Assembly (NCBI RefSeq): GCF_009193305.1
Contig: NZ_WBVS01000013.1
Span: 1-53,939 of the forward strand
From: Bifidobacterium cebidarum
GTDB taxonomy: Bacteria; Actinomycetota; Actinomycetes; Actinomycetales; Bifidobacteriaceae
Length of the DNA: 53,939 nt
Reading direction: 5' to 3'
Shown here one piece after another: positions 36,218 through 44,860 of the stretch. Numbering within the stretch: the stretch's first letter is position 1; every line of letters starts with the position of its first letter. Below the pieces are notes generated by a model. That model searched no databases, was not told where the DNA came from, and saw nothing but the letters and a program-made list of their open reading frames with translations. The position numbers were made by a program, and so were the translations under genes.

Positions 36218-37642
36218 ATGACTCATCAATCTGCTGTTGACGTTGAACAGATTAAGGAATATTCGCACGCGTTCAACGCCGATCGCGCCAACCTCGTGGC
36301 GGCCAATGCGGCCGTTTCCACCGGCGTACTTGCCGCAGCCACCGACTACCGGGGCCTGCGCGATCTGCCTCGCGACTTCTCCATCGAGCTGAAGCAGGGG
36401 TCGATTACCAATCAGGAGCGTTCGGGTCGTTGCTGGATGTTCGCGTCATTGAACACGCTGCGCTATGAGCTCATGCACCACTGGAACCTTGAGGACTTCG
36501 AATTCTCCGAAACCTACCTGTTCTTCTGGGATGCCATCGAAAAGTCCAACACCTATCTTGAGCATGTGCTGGAAACCTTGGACGAACCTACCGACTCGCG
36601 CATCTTCGAGGTCATCAATGATGGCCCATCCGACGATGGCGGCTGGTGGCAGATGTTCGCCGCACTGGTCAATAAGTATGGTTTGGTACCAAAGTCCGCC
36701 TATCCGGAATCCGCGAATTCTCGCGACTCGGATGCGTTCAAGCAGTATCTCAACACCAAGCTGCGTGAATTCGCCGCCGAATTGCGTCGCCGCCATGCTT
36801 CCGGCGAATCGGTGGAGGCACTGCGCGAGGTCAAGCACCAGGACATGGCCACGGTGTACCGCATCTGCGCCATCGCGCTCGGCGAGCCGCCGGCAACGTT
36901 CGATTTCCTGGCGCGAGTCAAGGACGACGATGATGACAAGGACGGTGACAAGTCGGGTAAGAACGACAAGGCCGAACAGTCCAGGTCGGAATCCGGCAAG
37001 GACGAGCGCAAGCAAATTCGCGAAACCGGCATCACCCCGCTTCAGTTCTACAAAAAATACGTGCCGGTGGACGTGAACGATTTCGTGACCATCTCCAACG
37101 CGCCGATGGCTCGCACTCCGTTCGGCAAGCGCTACCGCATCCGCTACACCGCGAACGTGATCGAAGCCGGCGACATGGAATTTGTCAATGTGCCGCTGGA
37201 TGTGTTCAAGAAGGCCTCCGTCGATCAGATCGCAGCCGGCCACCCGATTTGGTTCGCCTGCGACTGCATGCAATTCGCGCTGCGCGGCGAAGGCGTCTTC
37301 GATCGCGGCACTGTGCGCGTGGATCAGCTGTTCGGCACCGAATTCACCTTCGACAAGGCGGACGGTCTCGAATACGGCGACCGTCCGAGCAACCATGCCA
37401 TGACGCTCACCGGTGTGAATCTGGATGACAACGGCAAGCCGAACCGTTGGAAGATCGAAAACAGCTGGGGCAAGGATAACGGCAAGGATGGCTACTATGT
37501 GGCCTCCGACGCATGGTTCGACCAGTTCGTCACCGAGCTCATCATCCGCAAGGACGTGCTTGACGAGGCAACGCTGGCCATCGCGCAATCCGAGCCCGTC
37601 GAACTCGAACCGTGGGAACCGCTTACGCGCCCTTGCCGCTGA
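36218..37642 (+). CDS. pepC: Aminopeptidase C (bleomycin hydrolase family, C1B)
   Basis: A cytoplasmic cysteine aminopeptidase of 474 residues. The catalytic triad is C72 in QERSGRCWMFASLN, His in NHAMTLTGV and Asn in KIENSWGKDN. Family members form hexameric cages. An extra charged insertion of about 30 residues (DDDDKDGDKSGKNDKAEQSR, starting near residue 238) interrupts the usual fold and is probably a surface loop. The C-terminus is EPWEPLTRPCR, where typical members end PWDPMGALA. AGGAGGAAAG-like sequence (GGGAGGAAAG) precedes the ATG. It faces away from the thi operon. Confidence 0.93.
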   Translation: MTHQSAVDVEQIKEYSHAFNADRANLVAANAAVSTGVLAAATDYRGLRDLPRDFSIELKQGSITNQERSGRCWMFASLNTLRYELMHHWNLEDFEFSETYLFFWDAIEKSNTYLEHVLETLDEPTDSRIFEVINDGPSDDGGWWQMFAALVNKYGLVPKSAYPESANSRDSDAFKQYLNTKLREFAAELRRRHASGESVEALREVKHQDMATVYRICAIALGEPPATFDFLARVKDDDDDKDGDKSGKNDKAEQSRSESGKDERKQIRETGITPLQFYKKYVPVDVNDFVTISNAPMARTPFGKRYRIRYTANVIEAGDMEFVNVPLDVFKKASVDQIAAGHPIWFACDCMQFALRGEGVFDRGTVRVDQLFGTEFTFDKADGLEYGDRPSNHAMTLTGVNLDDNGKPNRWKIENSWGKDNGKDGYYVASDAWFDQFVTELIIRKDVLDEATLAIAQSEPVELEPWEPLTRPCR

Positions 37643-37737
37643 TGCCGAATATTCCATATATAGAGATGTAGGGGAGTGCCGCTATCCTGAAGCGGTTGTA
37701 AGCAAGTCCCCAAACCGTTCAAACCAGAAGGTGCATT

Positions 37738-39210
37738 GTGGCTCAATCCAAACTCGATGAAGTCGTATCCCTCGCGAAGCGTCGCGGCTTTGTATTCCCC
37801 GCCGGCGAAATCTACGGCGGCACTCGTTCCGCTTGGGATTACGGTCCCCTCGGCGTCGCGCTGAAGGACAATATCAAGCGCGAATGGTGGCGTTCCATGG
37901 TCGTCACCCGCCCCGACGTGGTCGGTGTGGATACCTCCATCATCCTGCCGCCCGAGGTGTGGGTGGCTTCCGGCCATGTGAGCGTGTTCAATGATCCGCT
38001 CGTCGAGTGCCTGAACTGCCACAAGCGCAACCGTGCCGACAAACTCGAGGAATCCTATGCCGAGAAGCACGGCGACAAGATGCCCGAGAACGGTATGAAG
38101 GACATCGTCTGCCCGAACTGCGGCACTCGCGGTGAGTGGACCGAGCCTCGTGACTTCAACATGATGCTGCGCACGCATCTCGGCCCGGTCGAGGACGAGA
38201 ACAGCCTGCACTACCTGCGCCCGGAAACCGCGCAGGGCATCTTCGTGGACTTCAAGAATGTGATGACCTCCTCCCGTTCCAAGCCGCCGTTCGGCATTGC
38301 GAACATGGGTAAGTCCTTCCGTAACGAGATTACCCCGGGCAACTTCATCTTCCGCACCCGTGAGTTCGAGCAGATGGAGATGGAGTTCTTCGTCAAGCCG
38401 GGTACCGATGAGGAATGGCACCAGTACTGGATTGACGCTCGTACCCAGTGGTATCTGGATCTCGGCGTCAAGCCGGAGAACCTGCGCCACTATGAGCATC
38501 CGAAGGAAAAGCTGGCCCACTACTCCAAGCGCACCGTGGACATCGAATACAAGTTCGGTTTCCAGGGTTCTGATTGGGGCGAGCTCGAAGGCGTGGCCAA
38601 CCGTACCGACTTCGACCTGTCCGCACACGCCAAGCATTCCGGCGAGGATCTGAGCTACTTCAACCAGGCCACCGGCGAAAAGTATGTGCCGTATGTCATC
38701 GAGCCTGCTGCTGGTCTGACCCGTTCCCTGATGTGCTTCCTCGTGGACGCCTACGACGTGGACGAAGCCCCGAACACCAAGGGCGGCGTCGATAAGCGCA
38801 CCGTGCTGCGTCTTGATCCGCGTCTGGCCCCGATCAAGGCCGCAGTGTTGCCGCTGTCCAAGAAGCCGGAGCTGCAGGAAGTGGCCCATAACCTGGCCGC
38901 CGACCTGCGCTTCAACGAGTGGATGATCGATTACGACGAGTCCGGAGCCATCGGACGTCGCTACCGTCGCCAAGACGAAATCGGCACCCCGCTGTGCATC
39001 ACCGTGGACTTCGATACGCTTGAGGATCACGCCGTGACCATCCGCGAACGTGACACCATGGCCCAGGAGCGCGTCTCCTTGGACAAGGTGGCCGACTATG
39101 TTGCAGCCCGCATCAGCGAAAAGCGCACTCGTGTGCCGCTGAAGCCTGTTGAAATGGGCGGGGAGCCCTGGCCTGCCTCCGGCATCCAGGAAGCCGGCGG
39201 CCTGTACTGA
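37738..39210 (+). CDS. glyS: Glycyl-tRNA synthetase, class II dimeric type
   Basis: It charges tRNA-Gly. The 490-residue single-chain type shows class II motifs, beginning with [18 protein letters not shown] and [15 protein letters not shown] zinc site is CLNCHKR with [10 protein letters not shown]. Motif 2 is [16 protein letters not shown] with [12 protein letters not shown], and motif 3 is [13 protein letters not shown]. The anticodon-binding domain begins [12 protein letters not shown]. The start is the GTG at 37738, with AGAAGG upstream. Confidence 0.96.
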   Translation: MAQSKLDEVVSLAKRRGFVFPAGEIYGGTRSAWDYGPLGVALKDNIKREWWRSMVVTRPDVVGVDTSIILPPEVWVASGHVSVFNDPLVECLNCHKRNRADKLEESYAEKHGDKMPENGMKDIVCPNCGTRGEWTEPRDFNMMLRTHLGPVEDENSLHYLRPETAQGIFVDFKNVMTSSRSKPPFGIANMGKSFRNEITPGNFIFRTREFEQMEMEFFVKPGTDEEWHQYWIDARTQWYLDLGVKPENLRHYEHPKEKLAHYSKRTVDIEYKFGFQGSDWGELEGVANRTDFDLSAHAKHSGEDLSYFNQATGEKYVPYVIEPAAGLTRSLMCFLVDAYDVDEAPNTKGGVDKRTVLRLDPRLAPIKAAVLPLSKKPELQEVAHNLAADLRFNEWMIDYDESGAIGRRYRRQDEIGTPLCITVDFDTLEDHAVTIRERDTMAQERVSLDKVADYVAARISEKRTRVPLKPVEMGGEPWPASGIQEAGGLY

Positions 39211-39237
39211 TCGGCAGACAAGAAAGATACCGATTCT

Positions 39238-39352
39238 GGCTCCCCTCCATGAGAGGAGCTGTCGCACCAGTCAGCTAAGAGGAAACCTCATAAATCACGA
39301 AATCCTCTCAGCTCTGCAAGGCAAGACAGCTCTCCTCTCTGAGGGGAGCCGA
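39238..39352. repeat. Two intergenic hairpin repeats between glyS and dus
   Basis: The first copy (39238-39287) has GGCTCCCCTCCATGAGAGGAGC, then GTCGCACCAGTCAGC, the double-hairpin layout seen at 34956 and 53009. The second (39328-39352) is a short single hairpin, GCTCTCCTCTCTGAGGGGAGC. The 158-base gap between the two genes is mostly made of these repeats. Confidence 0.65.
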
Positions 39353-39368
39353 ACTATGTAGGAACAAC

Positions 39369-40610
39369 GTGACAGACAACGCCGAAACCATAATCAGTGA
39401 GCCGCACGAGACCGAGAACTTCGATCCGCGTACGGATGCGCAGGAACGTCCGAATGAGCCGGTGCATATCGCTCCGGTGCAGCTCGGCAAGATTACCGTG
39501 CCAACGCCGGTGGTGCTTTCTCCCATGGCAGGAGTGACTAACTGGCCCTTCCGCGTGATTTGCGAGGAATATGGTCCAGACGGCTTGTACGTTGCGGAAA
39601 TGATTACCGCCCGTGCATTGGTGGCTCGCAATCCCAAGGCCCTGAGACTATGCCATTTTGCGCCGAGCGAGAAGATTCGTTCCTTGCAACTATATGGCGT
39701 CAACCCCTCCATCACCGAACAAGCCGCAAAAATCGTGGTCGACGAAGGTATGGCCGACCATGTGGATTTGAATTTCGGTTGCCCGGTACCTAAGGTGACC
39801 CGTCGAGGCGGCGGCTCGGCCCTGCCGTGGAAAACTGACATGTTCACTGATTTGATTGCCCGTGTGGTCGCCGTATGCGAGCCGGCAGGCATTCCGGTAA
39901 CCGCCAAAATCCGTGTCGGCATCGACCATGAGCATGAGACCTTCCTCGAAGCGGGACATATCGCGCAGGAGGAGGGCTGCAAGGCGGTAACGCTTCATGC
40001 CCGTACCACTGCAGAATACTATGGTGGTCATTCCGATTGGTCCCGTATCGGCGAGCTGAAGGAACGCCTCGATATTCCAGTGTTCGGCAACGGCGATATT
40101 TGGGGTGCCGAGGATGCGCTGGCAATGGTGCGTGAAACCGGATGCGACGGCGTTGCGATTGGACGCGGATGCCAAGGCCGTCCATGGCTGTTCGCCAATA
40201 TCAAGAACGCTTTTGAAGGCAACCCGGAGCGCCTCAATCCGAACCTTGGCGAGGTCTGCCGGGTAATCCACCGCCATGCCGAATTGCTTACCCAGTTCTA
40301 TGATGACGATGAAATGATGGCCGTACATGACTTGCGCAAGCATATCGCCTGGTACTTGAAAGGATTCCCTGTAGGCGGTTCTACGCGAAAAGCCTTTATG
40401 GAATGTGAGAACCTGGCCGATGTCGATCGCGAGATTGCTCGCCTTGATCCCACCATTGAATATCCGCCGCGAGTCATCGATAAACCGCGTGGCCGGGTGC
40501 GTTTTGCCAAGAAAGTGCACCTTCCCTATGGCTGGCTGGAATCCCGCACCACCTCCCATGCGGAGCGCGAAGCATTGTTCGGTGATGACCCGATGGATGC
40601 CAGTTATTAA
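39369..40610 (+). CDS. dus: tRNA-dihydrouridine synthase
   Basis: An FMN-dependent enzyme that reduces uridine in tRNA. The 413-residue protein has a 45-residue N-terminal extension, then the barrel with VVLSPMAGVTNWPFRVICEEYGPDG (FMN site), HVDLNFGCPVPKVTRRGGGSALPWK (catalytic Cys), VTAKIRVGID, VTLHARTT and GNGDIWGAEDAL plus GVAIGRGCQGRPWLF. The C-terminal helical domain binds tRNA. The position specificity (DusA/B/C) is uncertain; the sequence is closest to the DusB type. The start is the GTG at 39369. Confidence 0.94.
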   Translation: MTDNAETIISEPHETENFDPRTDAQERPNEPVHIAPVQLGKITVPTPVVLSPMAGVTNWPFRVICEEYGPDGLYVAEMITARALVARNPKALRLCHFAPSEKIRSLQLYGVNPSITEQAAKIVVDEGMADHVDLNFGCPVPKVTRRGGGSALPWKTDMFTDLIARVVAVCEPAGIPVTAKIRVGIDHEHETFLEAGHIAQEEGCKAVTLHARTTAEYYGGHSDWSRIGELKERLDIPVFGNGDIWGAEDALAMVRETGCDGVAIGRGCQGRPWLFANIKNAFEGNPERLNPNLGEVCRVIHRHAELLTQFYDDDEMMAVHDLRKHIAWYLKGFPVGGSTRKAFMECENLADVDREIARLDPTIEYPPRVIDKPRGRVRFAKKVHLPYGWLESRTTSHAEREALFGDDPMDASY

Positions 40611-40656
40611 AAAATATTGCACAACACGCACTAATCCATGTGCGAATTGACTCCAC

Positions 40657-40678
40657 GAGTAGCCCAGTTGCGCTACTC
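40657..40678. promoter_or_regulatory. Inverted repeat and possible promoter upstream of ftsZ
   Basis: GAGTAGC (40657-40663) and GCTACTC (40672-40678) form a 7-bp dyad with an 8-base loop. A TTGACT (40647-40652) lies just upstream and could be a -35 box; TACTCT is a weak -10 candidate. An operator or 5' hairpin of the ftsZ transcript is possible. Confidence 0.35.
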
Positions 40679-40711
40679 TTGGGTGTAACCGTGAAGTGAC
40701 AGGAGCCAAAC

Positions 40712-41920
40712 GTGAGCGAGATCGCCCAGACTGAGTTCAACGACAAGACCAACATCAAGGTCGTCGGCGTAGGCGGAGCCGGCGGCAATGCCGTTAACCG
40801 TATGATCGCCGAAGGATTGCAGAACGTTGAATTTGTGGCGGTAAACACCGACGCGAAGGATTTGCTGCGATCCGACGCCGATGTCAAGATCTCCCTGTCT
40901 GATAAGTCCAGCCGTGGTCTCGGCGCCGGTGCCGACCCTGAACGTGGAGCAAAGGCGGCGCAGGACCACCAGTCGGATATCGAGGAATCCCTGAAGGGCG
41001 CCGATATGGTCTTCGTCACCTGTGGCGAGGGCGGCGGTACCGGTACCGGTGCCAGCCCCATTGTGGCCCGCGCCGCACATCAGCAGGGTGCCTTGACCAT
41101 CGCCGTGGTCACGCGTCCGTTCAGCTTTGAAGGTCCGCAGCGTTCTGCATCCGCCGATTACGGCATTGAGAACCTGCGTAAGGAAGTCGATGCCCTTATC
41201 GTCATCCCGAACGATCGCCTGCTTGAGCTGTCCGATCGCTCCATCGGCATCATCGAGGCCTTTAAGACCGCCGATACCGCACTGTTGGCCGGCGTTCAGG
41301 GCATCACCGATTTGATTTCCATGAATTCATACATCCATGTGGATTTCTCCGACGTGAACTCCATTCTGCGCGGAGCCGGCACCGCGTTGTTCGGCATTGG
41401 CTCGGCTCGGGGTGAGGATCGCGCGACCCAGGCCGCCGAAATCGCCATCAGCTCCCCGCTGCTGGAGGAAAGCATCGAAGGCGCTCATGGCGCACTCATC
41501 AACATTGCCGGCCCGACCGATCTGAAGCTGCAGGAGGCCTCCGCTGCCACCGAACTGGTGCGCAAGGCCATTCACCCTGAAGCTCAGATCATTTGGGGTC
41601 TTGCCTTGGATGATGCTTATGGCGATGAAGTGCGCGTCACCGTGATCGCCGCTGGATTCGACCATGTATCCGCTCAGGATGCCGACGACCAGGAAGTGGT
41701 GACTCCGGTGGTGCCTGCCCAGGCTGCAAAGCCCGCCGCATCTCCTGCAGCTCCGGTGGCACAGCCTGTTCCGACCGCACAGCCTACGACTCAGCCCACG
41801 TTTGTGCCCACCACGGGGGATTCCGCGTCGTTGCCGTTCGATGATCCGACTTCCGAACATCCGACCATTTCTCTTAACGATCCCGCAGGCGATCTCGACA
41901 TTCCTGATTTCCTGCGCTGA
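40712..41920 (+). CDS. ftsZ: Cell division GTPase FtsZ
   Basis: The tubulin-like protein that forms the Z ring. It has 402 residues. The signature is GGGTGTG at 107-113, in CGEGGGTGTGASP. Other GTP-site parts are VVGVGGAGGNAVNR (18-30) and NTDAKDL. After the GTPase and C-terminal subdomain comes a Pro/Ala-rich linker and the conserved tail DIPDFLR, which binds SepF. The start is the GTG at 40712 with CAGGAG upstream. It is followed by sepF after 12 bases. Confidence 0.98.
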   Translation: MSEIAQTEFNDKTNIKVVGVGGAGGNAVNRMIAEGLQNVEFVAVNTDAKDLLRSDADVKISLSDKSSRGLGAGADPERGAKAAQDHQSDIEESLKGADMVFVTCGEGGGTGTGASPIVARAAHQQGALTIAVVTRPFSFEGPQRSASADYGIENLRKEVDALIVIPNDRLLELSDRSIGIIEAFKTADTALLAGVQGITDLISMNSYIHVDFSDVNSILRGAGTALFGIGSARGEDRATQAAEIAISSPLLEESIEGAHGALINIAGPTDLKLQEASAATELVRKAIHPEAQIIWGLALDDAYGDEVRVTVIAAGFDHVSAQDADDQEVVTPVVPAQAAKPAASPAAPVAQPVPTAQPTTQPTFVPTTGDSASLPFDDPTSEHPTISLNDPAGDLDIPDFLR

Positions 41921-41932
41921 AAGGACTAATCC

Positions 41933-42421
41933 ATGGCTGGGTTCATGAAGAACGCGATGTCCTACCTGGGCATGAGCGACGTGGCCGATGACGATGATGA
42001 GTTCGTCGAGGAAGAAGAGGAGCAGCAAAAGCCTCAGCCGAAACCGACGTTTGATTCCGATCACACGGTGACTCCGATGGCTCAGACGTCCACGACCACG
42101 AGTCCGTCGGCGAAGACCACGCCGTTCCAAGGCGGCGGGCGAGTGAACCGCATTACTACGATTCATCCCAAGTCCTATGAGGATGCACAGCTGGTTGGCC
42201 GTGCTCTTCGCGATGGCGTGCCGGTGGTCTTGAACCTGACCGGTGTCTCTGAGGCAGTGGCCTATCGTATCGTCGACTTCTCCGCCGGTGTGGTGTTTGG
42301 CGTTCGTGGATCTCTTGAACGTGTGACTCCGCGTGTGTTCCTGCTCAGCCCGGCTCAGGTCAACATCAAGGTTGAGGAACCTGCAAATACGGCTTCCGCC
42401 CGTGACCTGTTTTCTGATTGA
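41933..42421 (+). CDS. sepF: Cell division protein SepF
   Basis: A 162-residue protein that tethers FtsZ to the membrane. The N-terminal amphipathic helix is AGFMKNAMSYLGM. An acidic/Gln linker follows, and the C-terminal SepF core is RITTIHPKSYEDAQLVGRAL, GVPVVLNLTGVSEAVAYRIVDFSAG and GSLERVTPRVFLLSP. AAAGGA precedes the ATG. In Actinobacteria lacking FtsA it is the main membrane anchor of the Z ring. Confidence 0.95.
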   Translation: MAGFMKNAMSYLGMSDVADDDDEFVEEEEEQQKPQPKPTFDSDHTVTPMAQTSTTTSPSAKTTPFQGGGRVNRITTIHPKSYEDAQLVGRALRDGVPVVLNLTGVSEAVAYRIVDFSAGVVFGVRGSLERVTPRVFLLSPAQVNIKVEEPANTASARDLFSD

Positions 42422-42450
42422 TCTGACTGAGTTGAACGCTTTTCGCTGAT

Positions 42451-42482
42451 ATTGGCCGATTCCCGCAAAGGGGTCGGCCAAT
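42451..42482 (+). terminator. Hairpin after sepF
   Basis: ATTGGCCGA (42451-42459) pairs with TCGGCCAAT (42474-42482), with possible inner pairs (TTCCC/GGGG). It lies 30 bases after sepF and is followed by TGTCATTGTG, so it is a weak terminator or processing signal. Confidence 0.55.
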
Positions 42483-42534
42483 TGTCATTGTGCTCCCAGC
42501 AAACTTTTCAGATCCGCTTGTTAGGCTTACGCCC

Positions 42535-42837
42535 ATGTTGTCCTTTGGTTTTGCACTTATCGGCCGTGTGCTTGGCGGTCTGATCAATGCCTATATCACC
42601 GTGCTCATAATCCGTATGGTGCTTGATTGGGTTTCCATCCTGGCCCGCAACTGGTATCCACGTGGGCTCGTGGCCCAGCTCATCAATATCGTGTACACGA
42701 TCACCGAGCCGCCGTTGCGTTGGCTGCGCCAATATATCAGGCCGTTGCCGCTTGGAGCCATTAGCTTGGATATGAGCTTTTTGGTGCTGTATTTCGGCCT
42801 AGTGATACTCGAGAGCGTGGTGTACATGATTTTCTGA
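42535..42837 (+). CDS. YggT family membrane protein
   Basis: A 100-residue protein with two YggT-type membrane helices (MLSFGFALIGRVLGGLINAYI with VLIIRMVLDWVSIL, and MSFLVLYFGLVILESVVYMI) and the conserved NIVYTITEPPLRWLRQYIRP. YggT genes lie between sepF and divIVA in many Gram-positives. The role is unknown and is probably linked to division or envelope homeostasis. The ATG at 42535 gives the normal family length; the frame opens upstream to 42490. Confidence 0.85.
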   Translation: MLSFGFALIGRVLGGLINAYITVLIIRMVLDWVSILARNWYPRGLVAQLINIVYTITEPPLRWLRQYIRPLPLGAISLDMSFLVLYFGLVILESVVYMIF

Positions 42838-42986
42838 TGCATAAATCAGTCGATTTTCAGCGCAATACGGCATGTCGCGCCTTGAAAATTGGCACAGAAC
42901 CCTCATGAAACGATGGGGTCGTGATAGCATCAATACTTGATACCAACGTAAGCGAGGGCAAAGCCCCAAAGCGAGGTGCAATATTT

Positions 42987-44297
42987 ATGGCTCTGTTGAC
43001 GCCGAAGGATATTAGGGAGCACACCTTCCAGACCGTGCGATTCAAGGAAGGCTACGATGTCGACGAGGTTGACGACTTCCTCGATCAGGTCACGGAGACG
43101 GTGGAGGCTCTGGGACGCCAGGCTGTAGCCGGCGGACAGGCGACTCAGGCTCTGGGTCCCGACGTGACCAATCTGAATGCCAAGATTTCCGAGTTGACCG
43201 GTCAGGTGCAGCAGCTCCAGGCGGAGAATGCCGAGCTGAAGAAGGCGGCTGCACAAGGTCCTCAGGCTTCCGCCGAAGGCGAGCAGGCTGCACAGCTGGC
43301 AGCTACGAAGCTGAGCGAAGCCGAAGAATCCAACCGTGCTCTCGCCGCTCAGAACGACCAGCTCAAGGGCCAGGTTGATCAGCTCAATGCTCAGATCGAC
43401 CAGCTCACCGCTCAGGCCGCTCAGGCTTCCGGCAATCAGGAGGCCGTGGGCCAGCAGATTGCGGCCATCCAGAAGGAACGCGATCAGTTCCGCGCTGCCA
43501 ATGAAGAGCTGTCCCGTCAGCTTGCTGCCGCTCAGCAGCAGGGCGGCGTTGCTCAGCAGCAGGCTGCTCAGATTCAGGAGCTGTCCCGTCAGCTTGAAGA
43601 GGCCAAGCAGCGTGAAAACCAGCTGCGTGCCCAGGTTTCCAAGGTCGAGCCGAGCACCGAGACCGGCTCTCTGCAGAAGATCGCTGGCGCCGCCTCCATG
43701 CCGGGCAGCGAGCCGGAGCGCGCCACCGCAATGCTGACTTTGGCTATGCAGCTGCATGATCAGTACGTGGAGAAGGGCAAGACCAAGGCTAAGGAAATCA
43801 CCGAAGCCAGCCAGAACAAGTACAACGATCTGGTCACGAAGGCCAACACCTACTCCGACCGCACCCGCTCCGAGGCTGACGCCTATCGTGATCGCGTGCA
43901 CGCCGATGCGGATGCTTACTCCAAGAGCACCCGTTCCGATGCCGATACCTACTCCGAGAACACCCGCGCCGACGCCGACGCTTACTCCGAGAAGACCCGC
44001 CAGGATGCCGATAAGTACTCCAAGACCCAGCACACCGATGCTGATGAGTACGAGGCAGATGTGCAGCGTCGTGCAGCGGAATACGACAAGCAGACTCGTT
44101 CCGCCGCCGATACCTATGCACAGCAGGTTCGCGACAACCTGCAGAACCAGTCCAAGGTCATCGAGGGCAATATCCAGAGCCTCAAGCAGTTCGAGACCGA
44201 ATACCGTGCACGCCTCACCGAGTTCCTTGGTCAGCTGGCAGCTCAGGTTTCCGAGTCGAACAACTACCAGGACCAGACCTCGTCCAAGGCTAACTGA
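42987..44297 (+). CDS. wag31: DivIVA/Wag31 cell-pole and septum organiser with long repeat region
   Basis: The 436-residue protein begins MALLTPKDIREHTFQTVRFKEGYDVDEVDDFLDQV, the DivIVA lipid-binding N-terminus. Long Gln/Ala/Glu-rich coiled coils (about 45-235) follow. Residues 288-386 are nine consecutive 11-residue units of the form xYSxxTRxDAD, the spacing of a right-handed coiled coil. Expected role: recruiting wall growth to the pole. I chose the ATG at 42987, since upstream residues do not match the family; GAGGT lies 10 bases before it. Confidence 0.95.
   Translation: MALLTPKDIREHTFQTVRFKEGYDVDEVDDFLDQVTETVEALGRQAVAGGQATQALGPDVTNLNAKISELTGQVQQLQAENAELKKAAAQGPQASAEGEQAAQLAATKLSEAEESNRALAAQNDQLKGQVDQLNAQIDQLTAQAAQASGNQEAVGQQIAAIQKERDQFRAANEELSRQLAAAQQQGGVAQQQAAQIQELSRQLEEAKQRENQLRAQVSKVEPSTETGSLQKIAGAASMPGSEPERATAMLTLAMQLHDQYVEKGKTKAKEITEASQNKYNDLVTKANTYSDRTRSEADAYRDRVHADADAYSKSTRSDADTYSENTRADADAYSEKTRQDADKYSKTQHTDADEYEADVQRRAAEYDKQTRSAADTYAQQVRDNLQNQSKVIEGNIQSLKQFETEYRARLTEFLGQLAAQVSESNNYQDQTSSKAN
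43848..44144 (+). repeat. Nine tandem 33-bp units in wag31
   Basis: Nine in-frame units of 33 bp encode 11 residues each (TYSDRTRSEAD, AYRDRVHADAD, AYSKSTRSDAD, TYSENTRADAD, AYSEKTRQDAD and so on). Tyr is at position 2 in all nine. The last three units are more diverged. Confidence 0.9.
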
Positions 44298-44317
44298 GCG
44301 TAGGTAGGTTAGGTCGT

Positions 44318-44860
44318 ATGACGAACCAACAGGGACGGCTGCGCATTCGCGCGGCCGTCTTTGCATGTGTAGCTGCAGCCGCCTTGATCGTTGATCAGCT
44401 CACCAAAGCGTGGGCCATGGCGGCGTTATCCGATGGCCAGACCATTGAGGTGATTCCAAAGCTGCTTTCCTTTACCTTGGTCCGCAACCCCGGTGCTTCG
44501 CTGGGCATGGGCTCCGGTGCAACATGGGTGATTTCCCTGTTAGCTATCGCAGCATGCTGCGCGTTGCTGTATTGCGGGTTGCTCACGGTGTCGTTGAAAT
44601 GGACCGCCGTGCTGTCCCTTGCGTTTGCAGGTGCATTCGGCAACCTCATCGACCGTGTCATGTATGCCGATGGATTCCTTAACGGCAAGGTCGTGGATTT
44701 CCTGAACTACGGGTGGTCGGTTGGCAATGTGGCCGACGTGTATCTGGTCGTTGCCGGCGTTGCCATTGTGATTCTGATTCTGCTCAATGAGCCATTTTCC
44801 ACTAAGGATTTGCAACCTCAACAGGGTGACGACACTGACGCAAAGGTGGGCGCCGAGTAA
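44318..44860 (+). CDS. lspA: Signal peptidase II (lipoprotein signal peptidase)
   Basis: It cleaves lipoprotein signal peptides after lipidation. The 180-residue protein has four membrane helices. The catalytic aspartates are D112 in GNLIDRVMY and D140 in NVADVYLV. NPGASLGMGSG (58-67) is another conserved block. The tail after the last helix is about 25 residues and charged. It starts 20 bases after wag31 and overlaps the next gene by one base. Confidence 0.96.
   Translation: MTNQQGRLRIRAAVFACVAAAALIVDQLTKAWAMAALSDGQTIEVIPKLLSFTLVRNPGASLGMGSGATWVISLLAIAACCALLYCGLLTVSLKWTAVLSLAFAGAFGNLIDRVMYADGFLNGKVVDFLNYGWSVGNVADVYLVVAGVAIVILILLNEPFSTKDLQPQQGDDTDAKVGAE

Noticed and set aside
37495..39267. 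A 590-codon minus-strand frame
   Set aside because: It is antisense to glyS, which is a complete synthetase.
42853..42889. Hairpin ATTTTCA...TGAAAAT between yggT and wag31
   Set aside because: The stem is interrupted and no T-run follows, so I could not support a terminator call.
42930..44366. A 478-codon minus-strand frame rich in Leu/Gly/Val
   Set aside because: It mirrors the repetitive wag31 gene; its apparent repeats come from the 33-bp units read in antisense.
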